From: Rhodobacterales bacterium
GTDB lineage: Bacteria; Pseudomonadota; Alphaproteobacteria; Rhodobacterales; Rhodobacteraceae
DNA length: 64,000 nt
Assembly: GCA_002748265.1 (NCBI GenBank)
Contig: PDRY01000023.1
Location: 1 to 64,000, forward strand
Direction: 5' to 3'
Both the position numbers and the translations under genes were made by a program. The first letter of the stretch is position 1; each line of letters opens with the position of its first letter. The notes beneath the pieces are model-generated. The model was not told the DNA's origin and made no database searches. It saw nothing but the letters and a program-made list of their open reading frames with translations. Of this stretch, positions 36,085-45,541 are shown in pieces.

Positions 36085-36948
36085 ATGGCGCGAAGCCCGT
36101 GGCGGCGCGGCTGGATCTTCCTGCGGGCGATCTTTGATCGGCTCGACCGCGCGAATGTTGGCCTGAACGCCGCTGGCGTGGCGTTTTTCGCGCTGTTTGC
36201 CACCTTTCCCGCGCTTGCTGCGCTGATCGCCGTTTTTGCGCTGCTGGCTGATCCCGGCATTGTCGCGGAGCAGCTTGACCTGCTCAAAGAGGTCATTCCG
36301 CCCCAAGCCTTTGATCTGTTCGAAGGGCAGATCGACAAGCTGTTGTCATCGACGACGGGCGGGCTGACCCGCGCGACAATCGTGTCAATCTTTCTGGCCC
36401 TTTGGTCGGCGCGCGCCGGTGTGGCGGCTCTGATCCGGGGGCTCAATAATGTCTATGGCACCCGCAACCGGGGCGGGCTGCGTCACAATGTGGTCGCCTT
36501 GCTTTTGACGGTTGCGCTGATCCTGACGGCCTCGGTTGCGATGCTGGCGGTGATCGTCACGCCCCTGGTTCTAGCGGCGGTGAACCACGTGGTGCCCGTG
36601 GCCGGGTCGTTTCAGAACATCCTGCATCTGACACGCTGGGGGGTGGCGCTCTTTGTGATGGTGACGGGGCTGGGCATTCTCTATCGCTTCGGCCCCAATC
36701 GGCGCGGGGAGCGGTCCCGCTGGATCACGCCCGGCGCGCTCTTTGTGGTGCTGGCGTGGTTTGGTGCGTCGATCCTGTTTTCGCGCTACATTGCCGATCT
36801 GGCGCGCTTCACCGAGGTCTATGGCTCCATCGCTGCGGTCATTGCCGTTCAGCTTTGGATGTATCTGAGCGCCTATCTGGTCCTGCTGGGTGCCGTGGTG
36901 AATGCGGAAATGCCGATCTCCACGGGCGCGAAGCAGCAGGGGATCTGA
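36085..36948 (+). CDS. YihY/BrkB-family membrane protein
   Basis: The 287-residue integral membrane protein has about six helices. It starts with NVGLNAAGVAFFALFATFPALAALIAVFAL, shows NNVYGTRNRGG in the middle and ends with IAVQLWMYLSAYLVLLGAVVNAE, all typical of YihY/UPF0761 (older name ribonuclease BN). Function in this family remains uncertain. The short C-terminus ends in basic residues. It follows thyX in the same unit. Confidence 0.88.
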   Translation: MARSPWRRGWIFLRAIFDRLDRANVGLNAAGVAFFALFATFPALAALIAVFALLADPGIVAEQLDLLKEVIPPQAFDLFEGQIDKLLSSTTGGLTRATIVSIFLALWSARAGVAALIRGLNNVYGTRNRGGLRHNVVALLLTVALILTASVAMLAVIVTPLVLAAVNHVVPVAGSFQNILHLTRWGVALFVMVTGLGILYRFGPNRRGERSRWITPGALFVVLAWFGASILFSRYIADLARFTEVYGSIAAVIAVQLWMYLSAYLVLLGAVVNAEMPISTGAKQQGI

Positions 36949-37113
36949 TTGCTGCTGCAGGGATGCAACGCTCATCCGCGCGCAATAGGCCCCTGAAATT
37001 CCCCCTAGAAAAACCGATTCGGCCACGTTATCGTCACAATCAATAACCGGGCACAGGCAATTTAAGCCCGAATATTAACGGCCAAAGGCCGGACATGAGG
37101 CGGAGTGAGTACA

Positions 37114-39933
37114 ATGTCAGCGATTAAGTTCGTTGTCCGTGATGGTGCGGGCAATATCCAGCGTGGTGCGGTGGACGGTCAGTCTTCCGCGCCTGTCATC
37201 GTTTCGGCCGGGCAGGCTGTGTCCCTTAACCTGACGCCGGAGCAGATCGCTGGTTACAGTCGGCAGGGCCAGGCGCTTCAGGTCGTTTTGGCCGATGGGT
37301 CTGTGGTGACCGTCGAGGGGTTCTTCACGCCCGAGGGCGAGCAGCGCGCGGACCTTTACGTTTCCGCCAATGGCGAACTCAGCCGGGTGAGCCTTGCCAC
37401 CGATGCACAGGGCGGCATCCTGCCGTCCTACGTGGACGCCGAAGTCTACGGAAAGTGGAGCCCGGATGACGATCTGTTCTTCGTACGCGGCTCTGACGTT
37501 GCTTATGCCGATGCTCAGATCATCGCTCCGGCCGATGGCGAAGCGGGGATGCTGGCGGCGCCGCTCCTGGCTGGCATCGGCGGTTTGTCCCCGGCTGTTG
37601 GCGCGGGTGCGGCCGTGATCGGCGCTGCGACGGTCGCAACGGCGATCGGTTCTGGCGGAGATGACGACGGCGGCGACGACAAGCCGGTCGACCCGACTGA
37701 CCCCAACGAGCCTGTTGATCCCAAGGATCCGGTTGATCCGGTTGATCCCGTTGATCCCAAGGACCCGGTTGATCCCAAGGACCCGGTTGATCCTCAGGAT
37801 CCCGTTGATCCGAAGGATCCGGTTGACCCTCAGGACCCAGTAGAGCCCAACCCGGGCCCGAATGTCCAAATCACCGGCGGCGTGAAGTCCACCGGAGATT
37901 CCACCAATGATGCCGACTACAAGGCTGTTGGTGGCGTGAGCGTGCACGGCGAAGGCACTGTGGGCGGTCAAGTCACCGTCACTGCCGGAGATACCGTCAA
38001 GACCACGACTGTCGGGCCGGACGGCACATGGTCCGTCGTGCTCGATGGCGCGGGGGCGCCGGAAGGTGAATATGAAGCGCCCGTCACCGCGACTATCACC
38101 GATGGCGGAAAAACCGCCAGCACCAGCGATGTGATCGTGGTGGATACGTTGACCACTGTCGATTTCGCGGAAAGCGAAGTGGGCGGCAACGGCATCGTGA
38201 ACCACGCCGAAGAGGCTGCAGGCGTCACGCTCACGGGCACCACCGAGGCGGGCGCCAGCGTGGTCGTCACCATCGAAGGTGTTGACTACAACGCGACGGT
38301 GACGGGCACCGATTGGTCTTTGGACCTGCCTGCGGGCACCTTGCGCCAGGGCGAATACGACCTGAACGTCACCGTCACCGCGACGGACAGCTATGGCAAC
38401 ACGGCTCAGACCACAGGCACCGTCGAGATCGACACCGTGACAACCGTCACGCTCGCCGATGGCACAAAGACCGACGGCATGGTGGTGAACGCGGTCGAAA
38501 GCACCGATGGCACCATCCTGAGCGGCACCGCCGAAGCTGGAGCAACCGTTACCGTGACCGCCAATGGCCACAGCCACACGGTCACCGCCGATGGAAACGG
38601 TCAGTGGGCTGCCACGTTCGCAGCCTCTGAACTTCCGACCGGCGAAACCACGGTTCCGGTTGCAGTCAGCGCGCAGGACGTGAATGGCAACGTCGCCACC
38701 ACATCCGGCACGCTCGAAGTCGATACCTACACCTTCGTCACGCTCAACGCGGGCACCGTGAATGACGGCATGGTGGTGAACGATGTCGAGGCGCTCAACG
38801 GTACGGTCCTGAGCGGGACCGCCCAGCCGAACGCCACGGTCGAAGTGACCATGAACGGTCACACCCACACCGTGACCGCCGATGGCAACGGCAACTGGCA
38901 GGCGCCGTTCAGCGCCTCTGATCTGCCGCAGGGCGACGTGGAGACCACGTTGCCGGTGGCCGTGAAGGCGACCGATGAGAACGGCAACGTTGCAACGACC
39001 TCGGGCTCGGTCGAGCTGGACACCTATGTCAATGAGCTGACCACGGCCGATCCGGTTGAAGGCGACAATATCGTCAATGCCGCCGAGGCCGCGGACGGTA
39101 TCACCCTGACCGGCACGGTCGAAGCGGGCAGCGAAGTCTTCGTGACCCTGAACGGCCCGTCCGGCGCCATCCGCCATCAGGCGAGCGTTGACGCGAATGG
39201 CAACTGGTCCGTGGACTACTCCGCTGCCGATCTGGGCACCGGGGATTATCAGGCCAACGTTCTGATCGAAGCCACCGACGCCGCTGGCAACGTGGACAGC
39301 ATCACTGACACGTTCCGCGTGGACACCACGGTGCCGGACGCGCCGGAAGTGCTTGATGTGCGTGACAGCGGCACCGATGTAGCTGGTCTCTTTGCGGGCG
39401 CGAGCGCCGGAACCTATGAGATCGACGCCATCGACGGGGCCGGAACTGTCACCGATGTCGCCGCAGCGAAGGTTGGTCTTGGGGCGGAGGATCTCTACAG
39501 CTTCTCCAGCCCGGTGCCCGATGGGTCCGATCTGCTGGTCACCGCGGTCGAGCAGGGCAGTGGCAACAGCGCCACCACCTATTTCGCACAGCAGACCTCC
39601 GGGTCCAGTGAGGTGGTGATCGACGTGAACGCTCTGTCCGGCTTCGATGTGCGGGCGATTGATCTGGATATCGTGGACAGTGGTCAGCTGACCCTGACCG
39701 CCGATGATATCCGCGATCTGTCCACCACGACGAACGAGCTGATCGTGCTGGGCGACGCGCTTGACCATCTGACCGTGGACGGCGCGCAGGCGACGGGCCA
39801 GACCCGCGACTTCACGGCCAATGATGGCAGCATCCGCACCCTCGATGTCTACACGATGGGCACCGGCACCGATATGGTGACGCTGCTCGTGGACGACGAG
39901 CTGCAGATGCACACGACCGTGGCCGGCGCCTAA
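37114..39933 (+). CDS. bapA: BapA/LapA-type Ig-repeat adhesin secreted by type I secretion
   Basis: The 939-residue protein has a BapA-prefix-like N-terminal domain (about residues 1-120), a Gly/Ala-rich hydrophobic stretch (about 150-185) and a Pro-Val-Asp-Pro-Lys-Asp repeat linker. Next come about five bacterial Ig-like repeats of roughly 90-100 residues (with SGTAEAGATVTVT and DGNGQWAATF motifs) and a distinct C-terminal domain without RTX nonapeptides. ATG 37114 was chosen because GGAG lies 8 bases upstream; the frame also offers GTG 37105. The T1SS genes follow directly, as in Paracoccus BapABCD-type loci, pointing to a biofilm adhesin. Confidence 0.82.
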   Translation: MSAIKFVVRDGAGNIQRGAVDGQSSAPVIVSAGQAVSLNLTPEQIAGYSRQGQALQVVLADGSVVTVEGFFTPEGEQRADLYVSANGELSRVSLATDAQGGILPSYVDAEVYGKWSPDDDLFFVRGSDVAYADAQIIAPADGEAGMLAAPLLAGIGGLSPAVGAGAAVIGAATVATAIGSGGDDDGGDDKPVDPTDPNEPVDPKDPVDPVDPVDPKDPVDPKDPVDPQDPVDPKDPVDPQDPVEPNPGPNVQITGGVKSTGDSTNDADYKAVGGVSVHGEGTVGGQVTVTAGDTVKTTTVGPDGTWSVVLDGAGAPEGEYEAPVTATITDGGKTASTSDVIVVDTLTTVDFAESEVGGNGIVNHAEEAAGVTLTGTTEAGASVVVTIEGVDYNATVTGTDWSLDLPAGTLRQGEYDLNVTVTATDSYGNTAQTTGTVEIDTVTTVTLADGTKTDGMVVNAVESTDGTILSGTAEAGATVTVTANGHSHTVTADGNGQWAATFAASELPTGETTVPVAVSAQDVNGNVATTSGTLEVDTYTFVTLNAGTVNDGMVVNDVEALNGTVLSGTAQPNATVEVTMNGHTHTVTADGNGNWQAPFSASDLPQGDVETTLPVAVKATDENGNVATTSGSVELDTYVNELTTADPVEGDNIVNAAEAADGITLTGTVEAGSEVFVTLNGPSGAIRHQASVDANGNWSVDYSAADLGTGDYQANVLIEATDAAGNVDSITDTFRVDTTVPDAPEVLDVRDSGTDVAGLFAGASAGTYEIDAIDGAGTVTDVAAAKVGLGAEDLYSFSSPVPDGSDLLVTAVEQGSGNSATTYFAQQTSGSSEVVIDVNALSGFDVRAIDLDIVDSGQLTLTADDIRDLSTTTNELIVLGDALDHLTVDGAQATGQTRDFTANDGSIRTLDVYTMGTGTDMVTLLVDDELQMHTTVAGA
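37684..37860 (+). repeat. Tandem 18-bp repeat encoding PVDPKD linker
   Basis: Within bapA, a phrase like GTTGATCCCAAGGATCCG recurs about nine times with small changes, encoding the PVDPKD/PVDPQD hexapeptide. Units are 9 or 18 bp, so copy-number changes keep frame. It may set the length of a stiff linker between the N-terminal domain and Ig repeats. Confidence 0.85.
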
Positions 39934-39948
39934 GCGCGGCCCTGGCGG

Positions 39949-39967
39949 GGGCGCCCGTGAGGCGCCC
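39949..39967 (+). terminator. Hairpin between bapA and the secretion genes
   Basis: GGGCGCC (39949-39955) and GGCGCCC (39961-39967) form a perfect 7-bp stem with a 5-base loop, 16 bases after the bapA stop. No long T-run follows, so partial termination or mRNA protection between adhesin and secretion genes is the probable role. Confidence 0.5.
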
Positions 39968-40039
39968 TTGCCCAAGACATATCCGGTGAAAGGACGGCGC
40001 ATCAAAGAACGCCGCCAGAGATTTTCGGGGAACGGGCGA

Positions 40040-41362
40040 ATGCAGGCAAGTCACAGGCAAGCACGGCTGATCGCGGCAGCGGCGGCGTTGGCGCTGCTGA
40101 CGGCCTGCGATGGCATGCCTGAAGTGCCCCGGCTTGGCCTTGGGGGCAAGGATGCCGCGAGTGCCCCTCAAGCCTCGGCAAGCGATGCCGCGCTTGATCC
40201 CGGCATGGCGGATGGATCGCAGTCAGAGATCATCAATACATTGCTCGCGCGCCGCTCGGTGTTGGACCAGGGCGCGTTTGCGCGCGTCTCGGATGCAGTG
40301 ATGGCTGCCAATGCGCGGGCGGCTGAAGCCGATTTGCGTGCGGCCGTGCTGCGCAGCGAGGCCACGCAGCGCAACTGGCTGCCGACCGTGGGCCCACAGG
40401 TCAGCCTGACCTCCCTGGGTGATGTGATGACCCAGTTGGTGGTGGATCAGGTGCTGTTCGATAATGGCGGCAAGCGGGCGGAGCGGGCTCTGGCCCGTGC
40501 CGATGTCGAAGTCGCCGCCGTTGCCCTTGCGCAGGACAGCAACACGCGCGTTGCGGATGCGCTGAGCCTCTATCTGGAGGCCGAAGCAGCCAGTGCCCGT
40601 GCCAAGGTCAATGCGGGCGCGATGGAGCGCATGGAGCATTTCGAATGGGTCATGACCGAGCGGGTGCGCGGCGGGATCAATGACCGCTCCGACCTGTCTA
40701 TCGTGACCCAGCGGCTGACCCAGATGCGGTCGGATCTGTCCTCGGACCGGGAACGCGCGGCGAGCGCCAAGGCGGAGCTGGCGGCGATGTCGGCGGTCTC
40801 GCTGGCCGATATCAGCGGCCTTTCCGGGATGCGCGATGCTGGAGAGATCACCCCGCTTTCGGTGCTCAAGGCCGAAGCGGAAGCGAAGCGCGCTGTGGCG
40901 CAGGCCCGCGCGGCGCGGGCGGGTTTGCTGCCGTCTCTGGGCGTGAGCGCGGTCGCGGATGGCGATGGCGTGAGCGGCGCTCTGACGGGCGGCGGGCGGC
41001 TGGGCTTTGGCACCGGCAAGAGCCTGGAGGCCGTTCAGGCCAGCGAAGCGGCGGCGCAGGCCCGTGTGGGCCAGGCCCGCGAAGAAGCTGATCGCGAGCT
41101 GCGGGGGCTCAGCGGCGAGCTGGCCTCGATGGAGCGTCAATACGCCGAAGCGCAGGGCATCGCCGCGCAGGCCGCGCAGAACTACGATCTGTTCGAAGCC
41201 CAGCTCGAAGCCGGGCGCCGCACGGTGCCCGAGGTGATCGGCGTGTTCGAGACCAAGATCCGCACGGAACGCGCAGCGGTGTCGCTGCTCTATGACATTG
41301 CCCGGCTGCGGGTGAAAATCGCGGCGCTCAAAGGTGCCCTGGTGGAAGGGGAAAAGGTATGA
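40040..41362 (+). CDS. TolC-family outer membrane lipoprotein of the adhesin T1SS
   Basis: The 440-residue protein has a lipoprotein signal (LALLTACDG, lipobox at about residue 24), unlike the Sec-type TolC at 2.8 kb. Long coiled-coil repeats and a QVLFDNGGKRAERALARA segment fit a TolC/LapE duct. It is the dedicated outer-membrane component for the adhesin. ATG 40040 is chosen over 39968 because the signal peptide begins there. Its last 4 bases overlap the ABC gene start. Confidence 0.85.
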   Translation: MQASHRQARLIAAAAALALLTACDGMPEVPRLGLGGKDAASAPQASASDAALDPGMADGSQSEIINTLLARRSVLDQGAFARVSDAVMAANARAAEADLRAAVLRSEATQRNWLPTVGPQVSLTSLGDVMTQLVVDQVLFDNGGKRAERALARADVEVAAVALAQDSNTRVADALSLYLEAEAASARAKVNAGAMERMEHFEWVMTERVRGGINDRSDLSIVTQRLTQMRSDLSSDRERAASAKAELAAMSAVSLADISGLSGMRDAGEITPLSVLKAEAEAKRAVAQARAARAGLLPSLGVSAVADGDGVSGALTGGGRLGFGTGKSLEAVQASEAAAQARVGQAREEADRELRGLSGELASMERQYAEAQGIAAQAAQNYDLFEAQLEAGRRTVPEVIGVFETKIRTERAAVSLLYDIARLRVKIAALKGALVEGEKV

Positions 41363-43599
41363 GCGGTCCGGTTCTGTCCTTCGATCTGGCGAAAGCCCGC
41401 GGCGCGATTGCGCGGATCAAACCCAAGAAAGTGGAAGCGCCCATCGAGGAGCCCGCCGCTCAGGCGTCTGCGCCAGATCCGGCCCCGCGCCGCGCGGCTC
41501 CGCAAAGCCGGGCCGAGGCGCGCGCCGATCTGGCGGCAACCTATGCGGGGATCCTCGGTGCGGATGTGATGCGCCAGGACGTGCAGGAACTGCTGGCCGC
41601 CCATGGCGAAGACATCACGGCCACGGCACTCGCCGAGGCGCTGCGACAATCCGGGCTGGAATGTCAGGTGCAGACCGGCCAAAGCCCCCGGCCCGAGCTG
41701 TGGCCCGCGATTGCGGTGATGACCAACGGCCAGATGGTTCTGGTGCTGGAGCAGCAGGGCGAGGATGTGATCGTCTTCGACACCACATGTCCTGGCAATC
41801 GGGCCGAAGTGCCGTACTCCGATTTTGCATCCGTGTTTGACGGAACCGTGCTGCGTGCGGGGCTTGGCGTTGCCATGTTGACCCGCCGCCACAGCGCGGA
41901 GGCCGGGAAGGGCCACTGGTTCTGGGCCGAGATCACCCGTTTCCGGCGCCATATCTTCGAGGTCGCGCTTGGCTCCTTCGTGGCCAACCTTCTGGCGGTC
42001 GCGGTCGCTCTGTTCAGCTTGCAGGTCTATGACCGTGTGATCCCGCACCAGTCCACCGCGACGCTGTGGGTTCTGGCCATTGGCGCGGGGCTGGCGATGC
42101 TGCTGGAGGCTTTCCTGCGGATCGCGCGGGCGCGTCTGATGGACGGCGCCGGGCGCCGGATCGAGCTGGAAGTGCAAAAGCTCCTGATGGACAAAGTGCT
42201 GGGCATGCGGCGCGGGCTGAAGGGCCAGACGCCCTCGCAGGTCTTCTCCGCTGTGCGCGAATTCGGATCGGTGCGCGAATTCTTCACCGCATCGACCTTT
42301 GGCACGCTAACCGACCTGCCCTTCATTGTGCTCTTTCTTGCGCTTGTCGCTTCAATCGGCGGCAACGTTGTGTGGGTTCTGTTTATCGGCGGCATCCTGA
42401 TGGTGCTGCCCAGCTTCTTCCTGCAGAAGCGGATGATCGCTCTGACCCAGCAAACCCAAGGCGCGACGGCCAAATCGAACAAGCTTCTGCACGAGGTCAT
42501 CTACGAGGCCGACACGATCAAGGCGCATCGCGGCGAGGATCGGTTCCGCCGCGTCTGGAGCGAGCTGACCGCGCTCTCCTCGCTCGCCACGTCCGAACAG
42601 CGCAAGCTGGCCTCGACACTGACCTTCTGGTCTCAGGGCGTTCAGCAGGCGACCTATGTCGCGGCGGTGGTCACCGGAACATTCCTCGTCTTTTCCGGCG
42701 AGTACACCGTCGGCACGATCATTGCGGTCGGGATCCTGACGTCTCGCACCCTGGGGCCGCTTACCCAGCTTGCGGGGACGCTGGCGCGGTGGTCGAACGT
42801 GAAAGCGGCGCTCGATGCGCTTGATACCGTGGCCGAGGCGCCGCAGGACCATGACGAGGCGCGCTCCTATCTCCGCCGTGAAAAGCTGACCGGCGCGTTT
42901 GAGCTGCGCGAGGTGAGCTACACGTATGACGAGGCGAACGGCCTGTCGCTCGATCTGCCCGCGCTCGCCATCAAGCCGGGGCAGAAGGTGGCCGTGCTGG
43001 GGCCGAACGGATCCGGCAAGACGACGCTTCTGAAGCTGCTTTCGGGGCTCTACAGCCCGACCGCCGGGCGGGTTCTGATAGACGGCGTGGACATGGCGCA
43101 GGTGATGCCGCGCGATCTGCGCCGGGGCATCGGCTATCTGAGCCAGGAGGTCCGGCTGTTTTCGGGCACGCTGCGGGACAATCTCAATATGACGGGCCTC
43201 GAGCGCGACGATGATCGCCTGCTTGAGGCGCTCGATTTCGCGGGGCTTGGGCCCTATGTGCGCGGCCATCCCAAGGGGCTCGACCTAGAGATTGCGGATG
43301 GCGGCGAAGGCCTGTCCATCGGTCAGCGCCAGAGCATCGGCTGGGCGCGGCTCTGGCTTCAGGATCCCGCGGTGTGCCTGCTGGATGAGCCCACCGCCGC
43401 CCTGGATCAGACCTTGGAAACGACGCTGGTGGATCGCCTTCATGGCTGGCTGGCGGACCGCACCGCGGTGATCGCCACCCACCGGATGCCCATTCTCGCG
43501 CTTGCCGACCGCACCGTGATCCTCGCGGGGGGGCGGCTGGCCGTGGATGGTCCGCGCGATCAGGTTCTCGCCCATCTTCAGGGCAGAAAGGCAGGATAA
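41359..43599 (+). CDS. LapB-type ABC transporter of the adhesin type I secretion system
   Basis: The 746-residue protein has a C39-peptidase-like N-terminal domain (about residues 60-190) without an evident catalytic Cys/His pair, so it likely serves to dock substrate. A six-helix permease domain follows (FRRHIFEVALGSFVANLLAVAVALF region), then a nucleotide-binding domain with Walker A GPNGSGKTT near residue 548, signature LSIGQRQS (LSGGQ-like with Ile) and Walker B VCLLDEPTAALD. Such LapB/RTX-type ABC proteins energise secretion of large adhesins. It overlaps the upstream TolC gene by 4 bases and is 3 bases before the adaptor gene. Confidence 0.9.
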   Translation: MSGPVLSFDLAKARGAIARIKPKKVEAPIEEPAAQASAPDPAPRRAAPQSRAEARADLAATYAGILGADVMRQDVQELLAAHGEDITATALAEALRQSGLECQVQTGQSPRPELWPAIAVMTNGQMVLVLEQQGEDVIVFDTTCPGNRAEVPYSDFASVFDGTVLRAGLGVAMLTRRHSAEAGKGHWFWAEITRFRRHIFEVALGSFVANLLAVAVALFSLQVYDRVIPHQSTATLWVLAIGAGLAMLLEAFLRIARARLMDGAGRRIELEVQKLLMDKVLGMRRGLKGQTPSQVFSAVREFGSVREFFTASTFGTLTDLPFIVLFLALVASIGGNVVWVLFIGGILMVLPSFFLQKRMIALTQQTQGATAKSNKLLHEVIYEADTIKAHRGEDRFRRVWSELTALSSLATSEQRKLASTLTFWSQGVQQATYVAAVVTGTFLVFSGEYTVGTIIAVGILTSRTLGPLTQLAGTLARWSNVKAALDALDTVAEAPQDHDEARSYLRREKLTGAFELREVSYTYDEANGLSLDLPALAIKPGQKVAVLGPNGSGKTTLLKLLSGLYSPTAGRVLIDGVDMAQVMPRDLRRGIGYLSQEVRLFSGTLRDNLNMTGLERDDDRLLEALDFAGLGPYVRGHPKGLDLEIADGGEGLSIGQRQSIGWARLWLQDPAVCLLDEPTAALDQTLETTLVDRLHGWLADRTAVIATHRMPILALADRTVILAGGRLAVDGPRDQVLAHLQGRKAG

Positions 43600-43602
43600 G
43601 CC

Positions 43603-44772
43603 ATGGCGACGTTCGATGCAGAGTTCGAGACCCGCATGCGGGGGCCGTCCATGCTCATCTGGATGGTCGGGGCGACAGTGCTGATCTTCCTGATCTGGGC
43701 GAAATTCGCCTGGATTGACGAGATCGTGCGCTCCAATGGCGAGGTAGTGTCCTCGTCTCGCCCGCAGATCATCCAGAACCTCGAAGGCGGCATCCTGTCG
43801 GAGCTGTTGGTCTCGGAAGGCGATGAGGTCGCAAAGGGCGATGTGATCGCCCGGCTGCGGGGCACGCAGTTTGCGTCCTCAGTGGATGATTTGCACGACC
43901 AGATTGACGCTCAGGAAGTCCGCCGTCTGCGGCTGGAAGCCGAGATGGAAGGCCAGTTCGATTTCATCGTGCCCGAGGATCTGGCCGCCCGCTCGGCGGA
44001 GATGGTCGCGTCGGAACGCGCGCTTTTGAATGCGCGTCAGTCCGACTACGTGAGCCGTGTCGAAGGCGCCCGCCGGGTGCTGGCCGAAGCCAAGACCGAG
44101 CGTGACATGATGGAGAACATGCTCTCGCGCGGGATCGTCGCCCAGATTGAGGTGACCGGCGCGCGCAAGGCCTACTCGGATGCGGAAAACCACGTCAACG
44201 AAATCGTGACCTCGGCGGAGCTGGACCGCGCGAGCGTCTATTCCGAAACGCTGGCGCGGCTGGCCACGTTGCGGCAGGAGCTGCGCGCCGCAGAAGACCG
44301 GCTGTCGCGCACCACGATCACGGCGCCGATGCGCGGGATCGTGAACAACCTTGCGGTGACCACGATTGGCGGCGTCGTGCGCCCCGGAGAACAGATCGCG
44401 GAGATCATTCCGCTGGGCGACGAGCTGTTCATCGAGGCCCAGGTGAAGCCCTCCGACATCGCCAACGTGATCCCCGGCCAGGCCGCGACGATCAAGCTGT
44501 CGGCCTATGATTATACGGTCTGGGGCACGCTGTCCGGGCGGATTGATCTGGTGTCGGCGGACACGTTCAAGGACGAGCGCCGCCCCGATATGCCGCCGCA
44601 TTATAAGGTCACGGTGAAGGTGGACCGCTCCAATCTGAGCACGCGCCAGCAAGGGATCGAGATTCGGCCCGGCATGCAGGCCGCCGTTGAGCTGCACACC
44701 GGCGAAAAGACCGTGCTGCAGTATCTGACCAAGCCGCTCTATCGCTCGCGTGAGGCCCTGCGGGAGCCATAG
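43603..44772 (+). CDS. HlyD/LapC-family membrane fusion protein of the adhesin T1SS
   Basis: The 389-residue protein has one N-terminal membrane helix (MLIWMVGATVLIFLIWAKF), a periplasmic biotinyl-lipoyl-like part (ILSELLVSEGDEVAKGDVIARL), a long coiled-coil hairpin (about residues 100-240) and a beta-barrel C-terminus with GMQAAVELHTGEKTVLQYL typical of HlyD. It bridges the ABC transporter and the TolC-like duct. It completes the four-gene secretion locus (substrate, TolC-like, ABC, adaptor). Confidence 0.93.
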   Translation: MATFDAEFETRMRGPSMLIWMVGATVLIFLIWAKFAWIDEIVRSNGEVVSSSRPQIIQNLEGGILSELLVSEGDEVAKGDVIARLRGTQFASSVDDLHDQIDAQEVRRLRLEAEMEGQFDFIVPEDLAARSAEMVASERALLNARQSDYVSRVEGARRVLAEAKTERDMMENMLSRGIVAQIEVTGARKAYSDAENHVNEIVTSAELDRASVYSETLARLATLRQELRAAEDRLSRTTITAPMRGIVNNLAVTTIGGVVRPGEQIAEIIPLGDELFIEAQVKPSDIANVIPGQAATIKLSAYDYTVWGTLSGRIDLVSADTFKDERRPDMPPHYKVTVKVDRSNLSTRQQGIEIRPGMQAAVELHTGEKTVLQYLTKPLYRSREALREP

Positions 44773-44819
44773 GGCCGCAGAGCACAGCCAGCCGTTGCAT
44801 GTGGCGTGCTACCGTTCGG

Positions 44820-44847
44820 GGTGCCCTTGCAGCCCGGAAAGGGCGCC
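44820..44847 (+). terminator. Hairpin after the T1SS operon
   Basis: GGTGCCCTT (44820-44828) and AAGGGCGCC (44839-44847) form a 9-bp stem with one G-U pair in the 137-base gap before clpP. No T-run follows, so it is a weak terminator candidate. Confidence 0.4.
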
Positions 44848-44909
44848 ACTAAGACTCTGCTAAGGATTTTCGTCCTAAACAGATCCCATGACAGAGTTGA
44901 GGCGGCCAG

Positions 44910-45533
44910 ATGCGTGACCCGGTAGAGACATACATGAACCTCGTGCCCATGGTGGTCGAACAGACCAGCCGGGGGGAGCGGGCCTACGACATCTTCTCGC
45001 GCCTCCTGAAGGAGCGGATCGTGTTCGTAAACGGCCCCGTCCATGACGGGATGAGCCAGCTTGTCGTGGCGCAGCTTCTTCATCTTGAGGCGGAAAACCC
45101 CAAGAAAGAGATCTCCATGTACATCAACAGCCCCGGCGGGGCGGTGCATTCGGGGATGAGCATCTACGATACGATGCAGTATATCCGCCCGAAAGTATCC
45201 ACGCTGATCTGCGGGATGGCGGCCTCCATGGGCTCTGTCATCGCTGTGGGCGGGGAAAAGGGGATGCGGTTTGCGCTGCCCAATTCCGAAGTCATGGTTC
45301 ACCAGCCTTCGGGCGGGTCTCAGGGCAAGGCCTCGGACATGCTGATTTCGGCGCGGCACATCGAACAGACCCGCGAACGCATGTACCAGCTCTACATGGA
45401 TCACACCGGGCAATCGCTCGAAGTTGTTCGTGAGGCTCTGGACCGCGATAAGTGGATGACCCCCGAGGAAGCCAAGGCGTGGGGTCATGTTGACGAAATC
45501 GTCACGCGCCGCGATTCCGGTGAGGACGACTGA
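44910..45533 (+). CDS. clpP: ATP-dependent Clp protease proteolytic subunit
   Basis: The 207-residue serine peptidase assembles as a tetradecamer and degrades proteins delivered by ClpX or ClpA. The catalytic triad is visible: Ser in GMAASMGS, His in VMVHQPSGG and Asp in [25 protein letters not shown] forms the substrate-binding loop. The start at 44910 ([18 protein letters not shown]) has GAGG upstream; a short N-terminal propeptide is typical. It is followed by clpX after a spacer holding a large hairpin. Confidence 0.96.
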   Translation: MRDPVETYMNLVPMVVEQTSRGERAYDIFSRLLKERIVFVNGPVHDGMSQLVVAQLLHLEAENPKKEISMYINSPGGAVHSGMSIYDTMQYIRPKVSTLICGMAASMGSVIAVGGEKGMRFALPNSEVMVHQPSGGSQGKASDMLISARHIEQTRERMYQLYMDHTGQSLEVVREALDRDKWMTPEEAKAWGHVDEIVTRRDSGEDD

Positions 45534-45541
45534 TCCTTGCC

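Noticed and set aside
37061-37080. Possible CtrA box upstream of bapA (TTAA...TTAAC)
   Set aside because: The spacing between half-sites is 9 bases, whereas the CtrA consensus requires 7.
37684-37860. CRISPR-like array
   Set aside because: Units are contiguous, in frame and encode PVDPKD inside a gene; there are no spacers and no cas genes.
37117-40005. 962-codon minus-strand open frame opposite bapA
   Set aside because: It reads as repetitive low-complexity sequence mirroring the Ig repeats and the PVDPKD tract; no start signal or domain supports it.
44826-44852. Heat-shock (RpoH-type) promoter before clpP
   Set aside because: A CTTG is followed at about the right distance by CCACTAA, but this is a poor match to the -10 element and overlaps a hairpin; not strong enough to list.
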